A stretch of 64,000 nucleotides of DNA from Deltaproteobacteria bacterium (GTDB lineage Bacteria; Desulfobacterota; Binatia; JACPRU01). The DNA lies in contig JACPRU010000063.1 in the NCBI GenBank assembly GCA_016189835.1, positions 1-64,000 on the forward strand. Direction: 5' to 3'. A program made the position numbers and the translations under genes. Below the pieces are notes generated by a model. It was not told where the DNA came from. It saw nothing but the letters and a program-made list of their open reading frames with translations, and ran no database searches. Of this stretch, positions 54,281 to 63,022 are shown piece by piece; the first letter of the stretch is position 1, and each line of letters opens with the position of its first letter.

Positions 54281-55638
54281 GACGGCTGGTCGCGGCCGCC
54301 GTCGGCCTCGGGCTGCTGCTCGGTGGCTACGCCCGCGGGTATCCGATCGCCGAGGAGCGCAAGCTCGGCGAGCGCTTCTCGATCGAGGCGGCGGGCGAGC
54401 TGCCGCTGCTGCGCGAGCCGGCGGTGGTCGACTACGTGAACCGCCTCGGGCAGCGGATCGTCTCCCACCTCGAAGCGCCGCAGCCCTTCCCGTATCGCTT
54501 CAGCATCGTGCTCGATGCTCGGCTCAACGCGTTCGCCGTCCCCGGCGGCTTCGTCTACGTGCATTCCGGGCTCTTGCTGCGGGTCGGCAACGAGGCGGAG
54601 CTCGCCGGCGTGCTCGGGCACGAAATCGGGCACACCCACGCGCACCACATCGTGCGCCAGCAGGAGAAGAGCCGGCTGCTCAACTACGCGGCGATCGCCG
54701 GCCTGCTGCTGTCGGTGGTGCAGCCGGCGATCGGGGCGGCGGCGATGGGCGCGAACGCCACGGCGCAGCTCAAGTATCGGCGCGAGTTCGAGCAGGAGGC
54801 CGACTATCTCGGCGTTCGCTACATGCGCGAGGCGGGTTTCGATCCACACGGGATGCTGACGTTCCTGAAGCGCATGTGGGACGAGCAGCGCACCGCGCCG
54901 AGCGACCAGGTGCCGCCCTACATGCTCTCCCACCCGATGACCGACGAGCGCATCAACCACCTCGAGGCAGCGACCAAGAGCCTGCCCGCGCGGCCCGGCT
55001 GGGACGAGCCCAGCTTCGCGCTGGAGCGCGTCCAGGCGATCGTCCGCGCGCTGACCGGCGACCGCGCCGCGGTGCGAGAGTCCTACGCGAGGCGCGGGGC
55101 GGCGGGAGGGCCGGGGCTCGCCCTGCACGGCATCTCGCTGCTCTACCAGGGAGACGCGCGGTCGGCGCTGGCGGTGCTCGACCGCGCGCGGCGACAGGGG
55201 GTGACGGACCTCGAGGACGACGTCGGCCTGGCGAGCCTTCGCACGGGGGATCTCGACCGGGCGGCGCGCGTTCTGAGCGAGCGCGTCGAGAGCGCTCCGG
55301 ACGACGCCGTCGCGCATGCCACGCTCGGTCGGGTGCGGCTCGCCCAGGGCGACTATGCGGCGGCGCGGCGCGAGCTCGAGCGCGCCGCCGCGCTGGCGCC
55401 CGCGCTCGACGACGTGGAGTACGACTTGGGGCAGGCCTGTGGCCGCGGCGGCGACGCCGGCCTCGGGTTGTACCATCTCGCCCGCGCTCTCGAGATGCGC
55501 GGCAGCGTCGAGCAGGCCCGGGCGCAGTACGACAAGGCGAGCCGGCTGCTGGAGGCCGGCTCCGCCGAGGCGAGCGACGCGAAGGAGCGGGCGGACGCGC
55601 TCGAGGAGATCTCCAGCGCGCGGGTGATCGGGCGATGA
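54277..55638 (+). CDS. M48 metalloprotease with TPR tail, BepA-like
   Basis: Periplasmic protease of about 453 residues from a TTG. A signal peptide (about 1-20), an M48 domain with the zinc site [10 protein letters not shown] (about residue 115; ligand Glu in [15 protein letters not shown] near 170) and TPR-like repeats from about 280 ([20 protein letters not shown]). This is the layout of BepA/YfgC, which clears misassembled outer-membrane proteins such as LptD (family knowledge). It sits between hemB and hisC in one operon, an unusual mix. Confidence 0.9.
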   Translation: MRRLVAAAVGLGLLLGGYARGYPIAEERKLGERFSIEAAGELPLLREPAVVDYVNRLGQRIVSHLEAPQPFPYRFSIVLDARLNAFAVPGGFVYVHSGLLLRVGNEAELAGVLGHEIGHTHAHHIVRQQEKSRLLNYAAIAGLLLSVVQPAIGAAAMGANATAQLKYRREFEQEADYLGVRYMREAGFDPHGMLTFLKRMWDEQRTAPSDQVPPYMLSHPMTDERINHLEAATKSLPARPGWDEPSFALERVQAIVRALTGDRAAVRESYARRGAAGGPGLALHGISLLYQGDARSALAVLDRARRQGVTDLEDDVGLASLRTGDLDRAARVLSERVESAPDDAVAHATLGRVRLAQGDYAAARRELERAAALAPALDDVEYDLGQACGRGGDAGLGLYHLARALEMRGSVEQARAQYDKASRLLEAGSAEASDAKERADALEEISSARVIGR

Positions 55639-56693
55639 GGGGACCGGGCCGGTCGCCGTTTCGCCAGCGGGTGCGGGTGATGCAGGGCTACGTCCCGGGG
55701 GAGCAGCCGCGCGACCGTCGCTACGTCAAGCTGAACACCAACGAGAACCCCTATCCGCCGTCGCCGCGGGTGATCGAAGCGCTGCGCGATGCGGTCGGCG
55801 AGAGCCTGAGGCTCTATCCGCGGCCGTTGGCCGACGAGCTGCGCGAGCGCGCCGCGCGCTCGTATCACCTGGCGCCCGAGAACGTGCTGGTCGGCAACGG
55901 CTCGGACGAGCTGCTGTCGATCGTGATGCGCGCGGTCGTCGAGCCGGGCGAGCCGGTCGCCTATCCGGTGCCCACCTACGTGCTCTACGACACGCTGGTC
56001 GAGCTGCACGACGGCGAGCCGGTGCGGATTCCGTTCGCGCCGGACTTCTCGCTCCCGCCCGAGCTGGTCGAGGCGCCCGCGCGGCTGGTCATCGTCTGCA
56101 ATCCGAACTCCCCCTCGGGGACGATGATCCCGCCTCGAGCGCTGCGCCCGCTCTGCGCGGCGCGGGAGCGCCTGGTGGTGATCGACGAGGCCTACGTGGA
56201 CTTCGCCGACGCGAACTGCCTCGATCTGCTCGGGGAGTTTTCCAACGTCCTCGTCCTGCGCACGCTTTCCAAGTCGTACTCGCTCGCCGGCATGCGCATC
56301 GGCCTAGCGCTCGGCGCCGCGGCGGCGATCGCCGAGCTCGCCAAGGTGAAGGACTCCTACAACGTGAACCGCCTGAGCATCGCGGCTGGCGCGGCGGCAT
56401 TGCGCGACGGCCGCTGGATGGAGGCCAACGTGCGCCGCATTCGGCGCACGCGCGAGAGCCTGAGCCAGGGCCTCGTCGCTCTCGGCTTCAGCGTGCCGCC
56501 GTCACAAGCGAACTTCGTGCTGGCGAGACGCCCCGGGGAGAACCTCGCCCCGCTGTACGAGGGGCTGAAGCGCCGAGGCGTGCTGGTGCGTTACTTTCCG
56601 ACGCCCGATCTCTACGATGCGCTGCGCATCACCGTGGGCACGGACGAGGAGGTGGCGGTGATGCTGCGCGTGCTCGCTCAGCTGCTCGGCTGA
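55635..56693 (+). CDS. hisC: Histidinol-phosphate aminotransferase HisC
   Basis: PLP aminotransferase of 352 residues converting imidazole-acetol phosphate to histidinol phosphate. Substrate loop KLNTNENPYPPSP near residue 35, PLP lysine in RTLSKSYSLAGMRIG (about residue 215), VIDEAYVDFAD and the end YDALRITVGTDEE. It overlaps the protease by four bases (ATGA). Other his genes are not in the window; the family can also act on aromatic amino acids. Confidence 0.93.
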   Translation: MRGPGRSPFRQRVRVMQGYVPGEQPRDRRYVKLNTNENPYPPSPRVIEALRDAVGESLRLYPRPLADELRERAARSYHLAPENVLVGNGSDELLSIVMRAVVEPGEPVAYPVPTYVLYDTLVELHDGEPVRIPFAPDFSLPPELVEAPARLVIVCNPNSPSGTMIPPRALRPLCAARERLVVIDEAYVDFADANCLDLLGEFSNVLVLRTLSKSYSLAGMRIGLALGAAAAIAELAKVKDSYNVNRLSIAAGAAALRDGRWMEANVRRIRRTRESLSQGLVALGFSVPPSQANFVLARRPGENLAPLYEGLKRRGVLVRYFPTPDLYDALRITVGTDEEVAVMLRVLAQLLG

Positions 56694-56710
56694 CTCCGCC
56701 CGCCCGGCGA

Positions 56711-56788
56711 AAAAGGGGTCGGGAGTCTTTTTCTCTTCTTGCGAAGCACCCTTCCGGCCGTTCCGGAAAAAGACTCCCGACCCCTTTT
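56711..56788. repeat. Perfect 23-bp palindrome with structured loop (REP/BIME-like)
   Basis: Arms 56711-56733 and 56766-56788 (AAAAGGGGTCGGGAGTCTTT and onwards) match perfectly. The 32-base loop contains two small hairpins, CTTC-TTGC-GAAG and TTCCGG-CCGTT-CCGGAA, so it could form a cruciform. It lies between convergent hisC and rpsT and may end both transcripts. The GGGG foot and long palindrome suggest a REP-type mobile unit (inference). Confidence 0.85.
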
Positions 56789-56799
56789 CGGCGGGCCGG

Positions 56800-57072
56800 T
56801 CAGGACGCGGGGCGCAGGCGATTCAACTGCGCGGCGAGGCGGGAGAGGCGCCGCGAGGCGTTGTTGCGGTGCAGAACGCCCTTCGAGACCGCCTTGTCGA
56901 GCTCGCGCGCGGCGACCCGCAGCTCGGTCTCCGCCACGGTCGCGTCCTTGCCCTCGAGCGCGCTGCGCACCCGCTTCACCAGCGTTCGCAGGCGCGCCCT
57001 CGAGGCGTGGTTGCGGGCACGGCGCTTCTCGCTCTGACGGTGACGCTTCTCCGCGGATTTGTGAGTGGCCAA
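56800..57072 (-). CDS. rpsT: 30S ribosomal protein S20
   Basis: Ribosomal protein of 90 residues. After the TTG start it reads ATHKSAEKRHRQSEKRRARN, the classic S20 N-terminus, and contains SKGVLHRNNASRRLSRL. The start has GGGGGGAG nine bases upstream. The TTG start for S20 is notable but is known elsewhere as autoregulation-linked (family knowledge). It is convergent with hisC. Confidence 0.93.
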   Translation of the reverse strand: MATHKSAEKRHRQSEKRRARNHASRARLRTLVKRVRSALEGKDATVAETELRVAARELDKAVSKGVLHRNNASRRLSRLAAQLNRLRPAS

Positions 57073-57106
57073 GAGCTTCGCTCCCCCCGTTCTCAGGTAT
57101 CCGACC

Positions 57107-57135
57107 CTGCTAACATTCCGCGCCGCCGCGGTCAA
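57107..57135 (-). promoter_or_regulatory. Likely rpsT promoter overlapping mazG stop
   Basis: On the minus strand TTGACC (57135-57130) and TAGCAG (57112-57107) are 17 bases apart, with a good -35 but a weak -10. It lies at the end of mazG, so rpsT may have its own strong start within the mazG-rpsT string. Confidence 0.4.
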
Positions 57136-57923
57136 CGCCGCTTGGCTTCCTGCCAAAGCGCCTCCATTTCCTCGAGCGAGGCCGCGTCGGGCGAGCGGCC
57201 GCGTCGTGCGAGCTCGGCCTCGACGCGCCGAAAGCGCGCGACGAAGCGCTCGAGCGCGCGCGTCAGGGCGAGCTCGGCGCTCACTCCCGCCTTGCGGCCG
57301 AGGCTCGCCAGTGCGAACAGGCAATCGCCGAGCTCGGCGTCGATCTCCTGCGCCGTGCCGCCATCGAGCGCCGCCGCGAGCTCGGCCAGCTCCTCGCGCA
57401 CCTTGTCGAGCACGGCGCGGGCCTCGCTCCAGTCGAAGCCGACCCGGCCGGCCTTCTCGCCGAGGCGCTCGGCGCGCAGCAAGGCGGGGAGGGCACTCGG
57501 CACGCCGGCGAGCGCGGAGACGTCCTGGTTCCGCGTGCGCCGCTCCTCGGCCTTGATTCGCGACCAGTTGGCGAGCACCTCCCCCGTGCCGCCGACCGCG
57601 AGATCCCCGAACACGTGGGGATGGCGGCGCACCATCTTGTCGCGCACCGCCTCGATCACGTCGCAGACGTCGAACGCGCCGCTCTCCGACGCCATCTCGG
57701 AATGCAGCAAGATCTGTAGCAGGAGATCGCCGAGCTCGCCGCAAATCTCCGTCGCTTCCCCCGATTCGAGCGCTTCGAGCACCTCGTAGGCTTCCTCGAT
57801 GAGAAATGGCATGATCGACCTCGGCGTCTGCTCGCGATCCCAGGGGCAGTCGCGACGCAATCGTGCAACCGTCTCCACCAAGCTCGAGAACGCCGCCGCG
57901 GTGCGGGAAGGATCGCGGGCCAT
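57132..57923 (-). CDS. mazG: Nucleoside triphosphate pyrophosphohydrolase MazG
   Basis: Protein of 263 residues that splits non-canonical NTPs. Two MazG repeats are visible: DCPWDREQTPRSIMPFLIEE then ELGDLLLQILLHSE (with the EExxE...ExxD metal motif) and a second repeat from about 165 (REELAELAAALDGG, then ELGDCLFALASLGRKAG). HPHVFGDLAV is the family's VFGD motif. Length matches. It is divergent from glutaredoxin by 46 bases. Confidence 0.93.
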   Translation of the reverse strand: MARDPSRTAAAFSSLVETVARLRRDCPWDREQTPRSIMPFLIEEAYEVLEALESGEATEICGELGDLLLQILLHSEMASESGAFDVCDVIEAVRDKMVRRHPHVFGDLAVGGTGEVLANWSRIKAEERRTRNQDVSALAGVPSALPALLRAERLGEKAGRVGFDWSEARAVLDKVREELAELAAALDGGTAQEIDAELGDCLFALASLGRKAGVSAELALTRALERFVARFRRVEAELARRGRSPDAASLEEMEALWQEAKRR

Positions 57924-57969
57924 CGCCGCGTCCCTCTTAACCGTGCTTCACCAGCCGGTCAATTCGGCC

Positions 57970-58227
57970 ATGCCGGAGCCGGTTCGCCTCTACACGACGG
58001 CCTACTGCGCGTTTTGCCGCCGCGCCAAGGAGCTGCTCCGCCGGCGCGGCATCCCGTTCGAGGAGATCGACGTCGGCGAGGATGCCGCGCTGCGCGAGTG
58101 GCTGGTGGAGGCGACCGGACGCCGCACCGTGCCGCAGATCTTCGTCGGCGAGCAGGCCATCGGCGGCTACGACGATCGGCATGCCCTGGACGAAGCGGGT
58201 GATCTGGAGGCGCTGCTCGGCGAGTGA
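57970..58227 (+). CDS. Glutaredoxin, class I
   Basis: Small redox protein of 85 residues. Active site CAFC near residue 12 (the family norm is CPYC), TVPQIFVGEQAIGGYDDR (cis-Pro and GG loop) near 54-70. It reduces disulfides using glutathione or another thiol. It immediately precedes an ECF sigma factor and its zinc anti-sigma, which suggests a thiol-stress unit. Confidence 0.92.
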   Translation: MPEPVRLYTTAYCAFCRRAKELLRRRGIPFEEIDVGEDAALREWLVEATGRRTVPQIFVGEQAIGGYDDRHALDEAGDLEALLGE

Positions 58228-58241
58228 GTGCCGTGGCGTCG

Positions 58242-58267
58242 GGAACTTCCCGCGCTGCGGCATCGTT
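58242..58267 (+). promoter_or_regulatory. ECF-type promoter (GGAAC-N17-CGTT)
   Basis: GGAAC at 58242-58246 and CGTT at 58264-58267 are separated by 17 bases, the standard form for group-IV sigma factors. Transcription would start near 58274, about 50 bases before the sigma factor ATG. It fits autoregulation of the sigma/anti-sigma operon. Confidence 0.65.
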
Positions 58268-58325
58268 TCTTGCCCAGGGAGGATGCGACTCGTGTCGCCA
58301 AATCGGCCATGTTACAAAACCGGCC

Positions 58326-58901
58326 ATGTCGAGGGAGCCGACCGGGCCGGGCCGGCGCGCCGGATTCGAGGCGGAGGCGCTGCCGCATCTCGATCATCTC
58401 TACGGGGCGGCGTTCTATCTCTGCGGCGACCGCGACCGGGCCTCGGATCTGGCGCAGGAGACGGTTCTGCGCGCCTTTCGCTTCTTCCATCAGTTCGAAC
58501 CGGGAACGAACTGCCGGGCCTGGCTGCTCACCATCCTGCACAACACGTTTCGCAATCAGTACCGCGCCGGATTGCGCGAGCGCGCGCAGGTGGACGTCGA
58601 CGACCCGGCGGCGGCCGCCGAGGTGACCGAGGCCGCGGGAGCCGTCGACGACCCCGAGACGCTGGTGCTGTCCGAGACGCTCGACGAGGAAATCGCGCAG
58701 GCGCTCGCCGAGCTGCCCGAGGAGTTCCGCTCCGCGGTCGTGCTCGTCGACCTCCACGAGCTGACCTACGAGGAAGGCGCGCGGGTGCTCGGCTGTCCGG
58801 TGGGCACGGTGCGCTCGCGGTTGTCGCGCGGGCGGCGACTGCTCGGCCAAAAGCTCGCCGCGTACGGCCGGGAGCGCGGCATGCTTCGCGGCAGAGGTTG
58901 A
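58326..58901 (+). CDS. ECF RNA polymerase sigma factor (SigR/RpoE-like)
   Basis: Group-IV sigma factor of 191 residues. Region 2 (about 15-80) has SDLAQETVLRAFRFFHQFEP and NCRAWLLTILHNTFRNQYR; region 4 (about 115-165) has LPEEFRSAVVLVDLHELTYE and VGTVRSRLSRGR. The ATG at 58326 is preferred because the in-frame upstream stretch would overlap the predicted promoter and glutaredoxin. It is followed by a zinc-type anti-sigma gene. Regulon unknown. Confidence 0.9.
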   Translation: MSREPTGPGRRAGFEAEALPHLDHLYGAAFYLCGDRDRASDLAQETVLRAFRFFHQFEPGTNCRAWLLTILHNTFRNQYRAGLRERAQVDVDDPAAAAEVTEAAGAVDDPETLVLSETLDEEIAQALAELPEEFRSAVVLVDLHELTYEEGARVLGCPVGTVRSRLSRGRRLLGQKLAAYGRERGMLRGRG

Positions 58902-59001
58902 TCCACGGCTCGGGCGGGGAGACCTCGCTGACCAGCCAAGCCATGAGATGCCACGCATCGAGGGGCCGACGACGCCTCGACTGCGGCGGCAGCGTTCGGC
59001 G

Positions 59002-59760
59002 ATGAACTGTAGCCGGTATCGCGACTGGGTCGCCGCCGACGTCGACGGCGCGCCCGGCGCGAGGGCGCCGGGCCTGGAGGCGCATCTCGCGCAATGCCCG
59101 GGCTGCCGCACCGAGCGCACGCGCCAGATCGCGGTGCGCGATCTGCTGCGCGCGCGGGCGGTGCTGCCGCAGGCTCCGCCCGGGCTTCGCACCCGGGTGC
59201 GGGCGCTGCTCGAAGCGGAAACAGGGGAAGCCGCAAAGCGGCGGCGGGGATGGCGGAAACCGCTGCTGTGGGCCGGCCTGACGTTCGCGGCGGCGGCCGC
59301 GGCCACGCTCGCCGTCCTCGCGCGCGGCACGGATTTCGATCCGCTGATTCGCGAATACGACCGGGCCGTTCAGGGCGCGCTCGAGATCGACTTCCGCACC
59401 GATGCGCCGGCCGCGCTCGAGGAATTCTACCGCCGGCATGCCGCGGACCGGGTTCCGGCCCATGTCGTCGATCTCTCGGCCGCGGGCTTCCGGCTCGTCG
59501 GCGGTGCGCTGATCGACTTTCCGGGGCGCCGCGCCCGCCTTTCGTTGTACTCCGACGGACGAGATCTGATCGTTTGTGACTACCGCTTCGCCGCGCAGTT
59601 GCCGATGGATCTGCGCTCCGACGGGCGGCCGGTCTTCTTTCGCCGCGGCGGAGCCAGTCTCTCCGTGCACCGGATGGGCGGCGAGGTCTGCGTGCTGGTG
59701 ACGCGAATGTCGATGGATGACTTCCGCCGCCGCCTGGGCGGCGATTCGACCGCGGGATGA
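59002..59760 (+). CDS. Zinc-finger anti-sigma factor
   Basis: Protein of 252 residues. The N-terminal zf-HC2 domain has MNCSRYRDW and HLAQCPGC (Cys, His-x3-Cys-x2-Cys), the ZAS motif that binds an ECF sigma factor and is often redox-sensitive. A membrane helix (LLWAGLTFAAAAAATLAVLA) is near residue 90-108 and a periplasmic domain follows. It is the cognate inhibitor of the sigma factor upstream, 100 bases away. The stop overlaps the next gene (ATGA). Confidence 0.87.
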   Translation: MNCSRYRDWVAADVDGAPGARAPGLEAHLAQCPGCRTERTRQIAVRDLLRARAVLPQAPPGLRTRVRALLEAETGEAAKRRRGWRKPLLWAGLTFAAAAAATLAVLARGTDFDPLIREYDRAVQGALEIDFRTDAPAALEEFYRRHAADRVPAHVVDLSAAGFRLVGGALIDFPGRRARLSLYSDGRDLIVCDYRFAAQLPMDLRSDGRPVFFRRGGASLSVHRMGGEVCVLVTRMSMDDFRRRLGGDSTAG

Positions 59761-60500
59761 CGGCGCTCCTGGCGGCACTGCTGATCGGCCTGAGCGTGGC
59801 GACCGCGGCGGAGCCCGCGGCCGACCCCTGGGCGAGGGTCCTGTCGATCGCCGCCGGTCCCACCGGGGAGGTCGCGTACGGCACGCTCGAGGCCGGCGAA
59901 CGCGAGCGCCTCGAGCGGTATCTCGGCAATCTCGCACGGCAGGACGTCTCGCGCTTCGAGCGCGATCGCGCCGTGGCCTTCTGGCTCAACGCGTACCACG
60001 CGCTGGCGCTGTCCGCGTTGCTGCACGGCGAGGATCCGCGCACGCTGGAAGGACGGGCGAGGATGTACCACTGGTTCACGCGCCCGATCGGCGGGCGGCG
60101 GCGTACGCTGGATGAGATCCGGGCCAAACTCAACGGCTACGCGAGCGCCGATCCGCGGATTCACCTGGCGATCTGGGACGGCACGCGGAGCGGCGCTCGG
60201 CTGGCGGCCGAGCCCTACCAGAGCGGCCGGCTCGACGCGCAGCTGGCGGCGGCGGCGCGACGCTTCGTCAACGATCCCGAGAAGCTCCGCGCGCCGGCAC
60301 CGGGCCGACTCGAGGCCTCGAGCGTGCTGTCGTGGTACCGCAGCGACTTCGAGCGAGAAGCGGGCTCGCTCGTCGAGTTTCTGCGGCCGCTGGTCGCCGA
60401 CCCGGAGCTGCGTCGCCGCCTGGCGACGCCGCCGACGGAGATCGTATTCCTGCCGTACGACTGGAGCATGGCGGCGACGGCCGGAGAGCCGGCGCGTTGA
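59757..60500 (+). CDS. DUF547 secreted protein
   Basis: Protein of 247 residues with a signal peptide (TALLAALLIGLSVATAA). The DUF547 core has AVAFWLNAYHALALSALL, YHWFTRPIGGRRRTLDEIRA and DPRIHLAIWDGTRSGA (where the family often has ...ALNCGA). C-terminal VLSWYRSDFE and IVFLPYDWSMA. DUF547 has a papain/glutaredoxin-like context of unknown activity. It is co-translated with the anti-sigma factor. Confidence 0.87.
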   Translation: MTALLAALLIGLSVATAAEPAADPWARVLSIAAGPTGEVAYGTLEAGERERLERYLGNLARQDVSRFERDRAVAFWLNAYHALALSALLHGEDPRTLEGRARMYHWFTRPIGGRRRTLDEIRAKLNGYASADPRIHLAIWDGTRSGARLAAEPYQSGRLDAQLAAAARRFVNDPEKLRAPAPGRLEASSVLSWYRSDFEREAGSLVEFLRPLVADPELRRRLATPPTEIVFLPYDWSMAATAGEPAR

Positions 60501-61174
60501 GCGGCGAGATCTCGATCGTCGTTCCGACGCACAACGAGGCGGCGGCGATCGCGGCCACGCTCGCCCGCCTGCGCGAGCCCGAGATCCTCGAGGTGATCGT
60601 CGTGGACGGCGGGAGCGACGACGGCACGCCCGATCTCGCCCGCCCGCTGGCCGACCGCGTGCTCGAGACCAGCGCCGGGCGCGCCCGCCAGATGAACGCC
60701 GGGGCCCGGACGGCGCGCGGGTCGATCCTGTTCTTCCTGCACGCGGATACGCGAGTGCCGGAGGGGTTCGGCGCCGACATCGTCGCGGCCTGCGCGCGGG
60801 CGATCGGCGGGCGCTTCGACGTCGAGCTGGACGCTCCGGGAGTGGTCTTCCGGCTGATCGAGAGCGCGATCAATCTGCGCTCCCGCTGGAGCCGCCTCGC
60901 GACCGGCGATCAGGGATTGTTCCTGCGCCGGGAGGTGTTCGAAGCGCTCGGCGGCTATCCCGAAATCGCCTTGCTCGAGGACCTCGCGCTGTGCGCGAAG
61001 ATGAAGCGGCGGGGTCGGCTGGCCGCGCTGCGCTCGCGGGTACGCACCTCGGCGCGGCGCTGGCAACGCCACGGCACTCTGCGCACCGTGCTGCTCATGT
61101 GGTGGATCCGCTCGCTCTATGCTCTCGGCGCGAGCCCGGGGCGGCTCGCGCGCCTGTACCGTCCGGCGCGCTGA
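60497..61174 (+). CDS. Family 2 glycosyltransferase (TIGR04283-like)
   Basis: GT-A protein of 225 residues from a TTG overlapping the previous stop (TTGA). N-terminal EISIVVPTHNEAAAIAATLA, nucleotide loop VVDGGSDDGT, GRARQMNAGA and the DxD-like HADTRVPEG; ATGDQGLFLRREVFEALGGY is the acceptor region. Close relatives are the rSAM/selenodomain-associated or arsenosugar-linked glycosyltransferases. Substrate unknown. Confidence 0.87.
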   Translation: MSGEISIVVPTHNEAAAIAATLARLREPEILEVIVVDGGSDDGTPDLARPLADRVLETSAGRARQMNAGARTARGSILFFLHADTRVPEGFGADIVAACARAIGGRFDVELDAPGVVFRLIESAINLRSRWSRLATGDQGLFLRREVFEALGGYPEIALLEDLALCAKMKRRGRLAALRSRVRTSARRWQRHGTLRTVLLMWWIRSLYALGASPGRLARLYRPAR

Positions 61175-61204
61175 CGCGCTGCACCCGGCGCGCGCTCGCC
61201 GGCT

Positions 61205-61864
61205 TCAGCCGAGCGCCGGATTGACCAGCGCGCGGTCGGCGAGCGGCTCTTCGTCGACGATCCTCACCCGGCGGCCGTCGATCTCGATCTTGCCTTCCGC
61301 GAAGAGATACACCGCCTCGGGGTAGATGCGGTGCTCCTCGGCGAGGATCCGCTCGGTCAGCGACTCGACCGTGTCGTCGCTGTACACCGGCACGGCGGCC
61401 TGGATGACGATCGGTCCATGATCGGTCTGCTCGTCGACGAGGTGCACCGTGCAGCCGGCGATGCGCACGCCGTAGTCGAGCGCCTGGCGCTGGGCATGCA
61501 AGCCGGGAAAGGCGGGGAGCAGGGCGGGGTGGATGTTGAGGATGCGGTCCGGAAAGGCGCGAATGAACGCAGGCGAGAGCAGCCGGTCGAAGCCCGCCAG
61601 ACAGACCAGCTCGACGCCCTTGTCGCGCAGCCGGCCGACCACGTGCTCGTCGAACGCCTCGCGGCTCGCGAACGCCTTGTGGTCGACGACCTCGGCGGCG
61701 ATGCCATGACGCTCGGCGCGCTCGAGCGCGAGCGCCCGCGGCCGGTTGCAGACCACGAGACGGATCTCGGCGGGGACACGCCCCTCCTCGATGGCATCGA
61801 TGATCGCTTGCAGGTTCGTTCCGCTGCCCGAGGCCAGGACTCCGAGCGGCAGGGGATTCGTCAT
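61205..61864 (-). CDS. purN: Phosphoribosylglycinamide formyltransferase PurN
   Basis: Enzyme of 219 residues for the third step of purine synthesis. Start PLGVLASGSGTNLQAIIDAI, catalytic Asn-His-Asp in LNIHPALLPAFPGLHAQRQA and VDEQTDHGPIVIQAAVPV. ATG at 61864 with GGGAGGA upstream. It lies 67 bases downstream of purM on the same strand. Confidence 0.95.
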   Translation of the reverse strand: MTNPLPLGVLASGSGTNLQAIIDAIEEGRVPAEIRLVVCNRPRALALERAERHGIAAEVVDHKAFASREAFDEHVVGRLRDKGVELVCLAGFDRLLSPAFIRAFPDRILNIHPALLPAFPGLHAQRQALDYGVRIAGCTVHLVDEQTDHGPIVIQAAVPVYSDDTVESLTERILAEEHRIYPEAVYLFAEGKIEIDGRRVRIVDEEPLADRALVNPALG

Positions 61865-61931
61865 GGCGGTCCTCCCGTTGCCTGCATACCTCCACCTGCG
61901 GGCGCGCGCCACGGAGCGGCGCTAACTGATA

Positions 61932-62990
61932 CTAATCGACGATGTCCACGCCGGGCGAGCCGCGTACGATCTCGCCGATCGGGAAGGCGCGCTCGCGCCG
62001 CCGGCGCAGGAACTCGAGCGCGGCGTCGGCCGCCCGCGCCGGCACGGCGAGGATCATGCCGAGCCCCTGGTTGAGGGCGCGATCCATCTCGGCGGGTTCG
62101 ACCGGACCCATGCGGGCGAGCCAGCCGAAGACCGCGGGCACCGGCCACGAGCCGCGGCGGATGCGGGCGCGGGAGCCGCGGGGCAGCACGCGTGGCAGAT
62201 TGCCGGCGATGCCGCCGCCGGTGATGTGCGCCAGCGCGTGGACCGGGTGCGCGGCGAGCAGGCCGAGGACCGACTTCACGTAGATTCGCGTCGGACGCAG
62301 CAGCTCCTCCCCGAGCGTGCAGCCGAACTCGGGGATGCGGCGCGAGAGTGGGATGCGCCGCCGCTCGACCACCCGGTGCGCCAGGGAGTAGCCGTTGCTG
62401 TGCAGGCCGGAGGACGCCAGGCCGATCAGCACGTGGCCGGGGCGCACGCGGCTGCCGTCGAGGAGCTTGCGCCGTTCGACGGCGCCGACCACGAATCCGG
62501 CCAGGTCGTACTCGCCGGGGGCGTAGAACGAGGGCATCTCCGCCGTCTCGCCGCCGACCAGCGCGCAGCCCGCCTCGCGACACCCCGCGGCGATGCCCGA
62601 GACCACCGCCGCCGCCCGGCGGACGTCGAGACGTCCGGTCGCGAAGTAGTCGAGGAACACGAGCGGCTCGGCGCCGAGGGCGAGAACGTCGTTGGCGTTC
62701 ATGGCGACGAGGTCGATGCCGACCGTGTCGTGGCGGTCGAGCGCGAAGGCGAAGCGCAGCTTGGTGCCTACCCCGTCGGTGGAGGTGACGAAGACCGGAT
62801 CGCGCATCCCGCGCGGCGCCCGGAAGGCGGCGCCGAAGCCGCCGATCGCCGTCAGCACCTCGGGACGGCGCGTGCGGCGTGCCAGCGGCGCGATGCGATC
62901 GACCAGCCGCTCGCCGGCGGCGATGTCCACTCCGGCGTCGCGATAGGTGAGCGCGCGCTCGGGTCGGCGGGGGCCGCGGCCGGTCTGCAC
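61932..62990 (-). CDS. purM: Phosphoribosylformylglycinamidine cyclo-ligase PurM
   Basis: ATP-dependent enzyme of 352 residues for the fifth step of purine synthesis. It has LTYRDAGVDIAAGERLVDRI, FVTSTDGVGTKLRFAFAL, GIDLVAMNANDVLALGAEPL, ALVGGETAEMPSFYAPGEYD and LIGLASSGLHSNGYSLA, all classic PurM motifs. The GTG at 62990 gives the family N-terminus. Confidence 0.96.
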   Translation of the reverse strand: MQTGRGPRRPERALTYRDAGVDIAAGERLVDRIAPLARRTRRPEVLTAIGGFGAAFRAPRGMRDPVFVTSTDGVGTKLRFAFALDRHDTVGIDLVAMNANDVLALGAEPLVFLDYFATGRLDVRRAAAVVSGIAAGCREAGCALVGGETAEMPSFYAPGEYDLAGFVVGAVERRKLLDGSRVRPGHVLIGLASSGLHSNGYSLAHRVVERRRIPLSRRIPEFGCTLGEELLRPTRIYVKSVLGLLAAHPVHALAHITGGGIAGNLPRVLPRGSRARIRRGSWPVPAVFGWLARMGPVEPAEMDRALNQGLGMILAVPARAADAALEFLRRRRERAFPIGEIVRGSPGVDIVD

Positions 62991-63022
62991 GGCGGCTGTT
63001 TACGCAGGCCGCTCGGGGGAAG

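Noticed and set aside
58224-58325. GTG at 58224 as the sigma factor start
   Set aside because: It would place the predicted ECF promoter inside the coding sequence; the added residues do not match the family.
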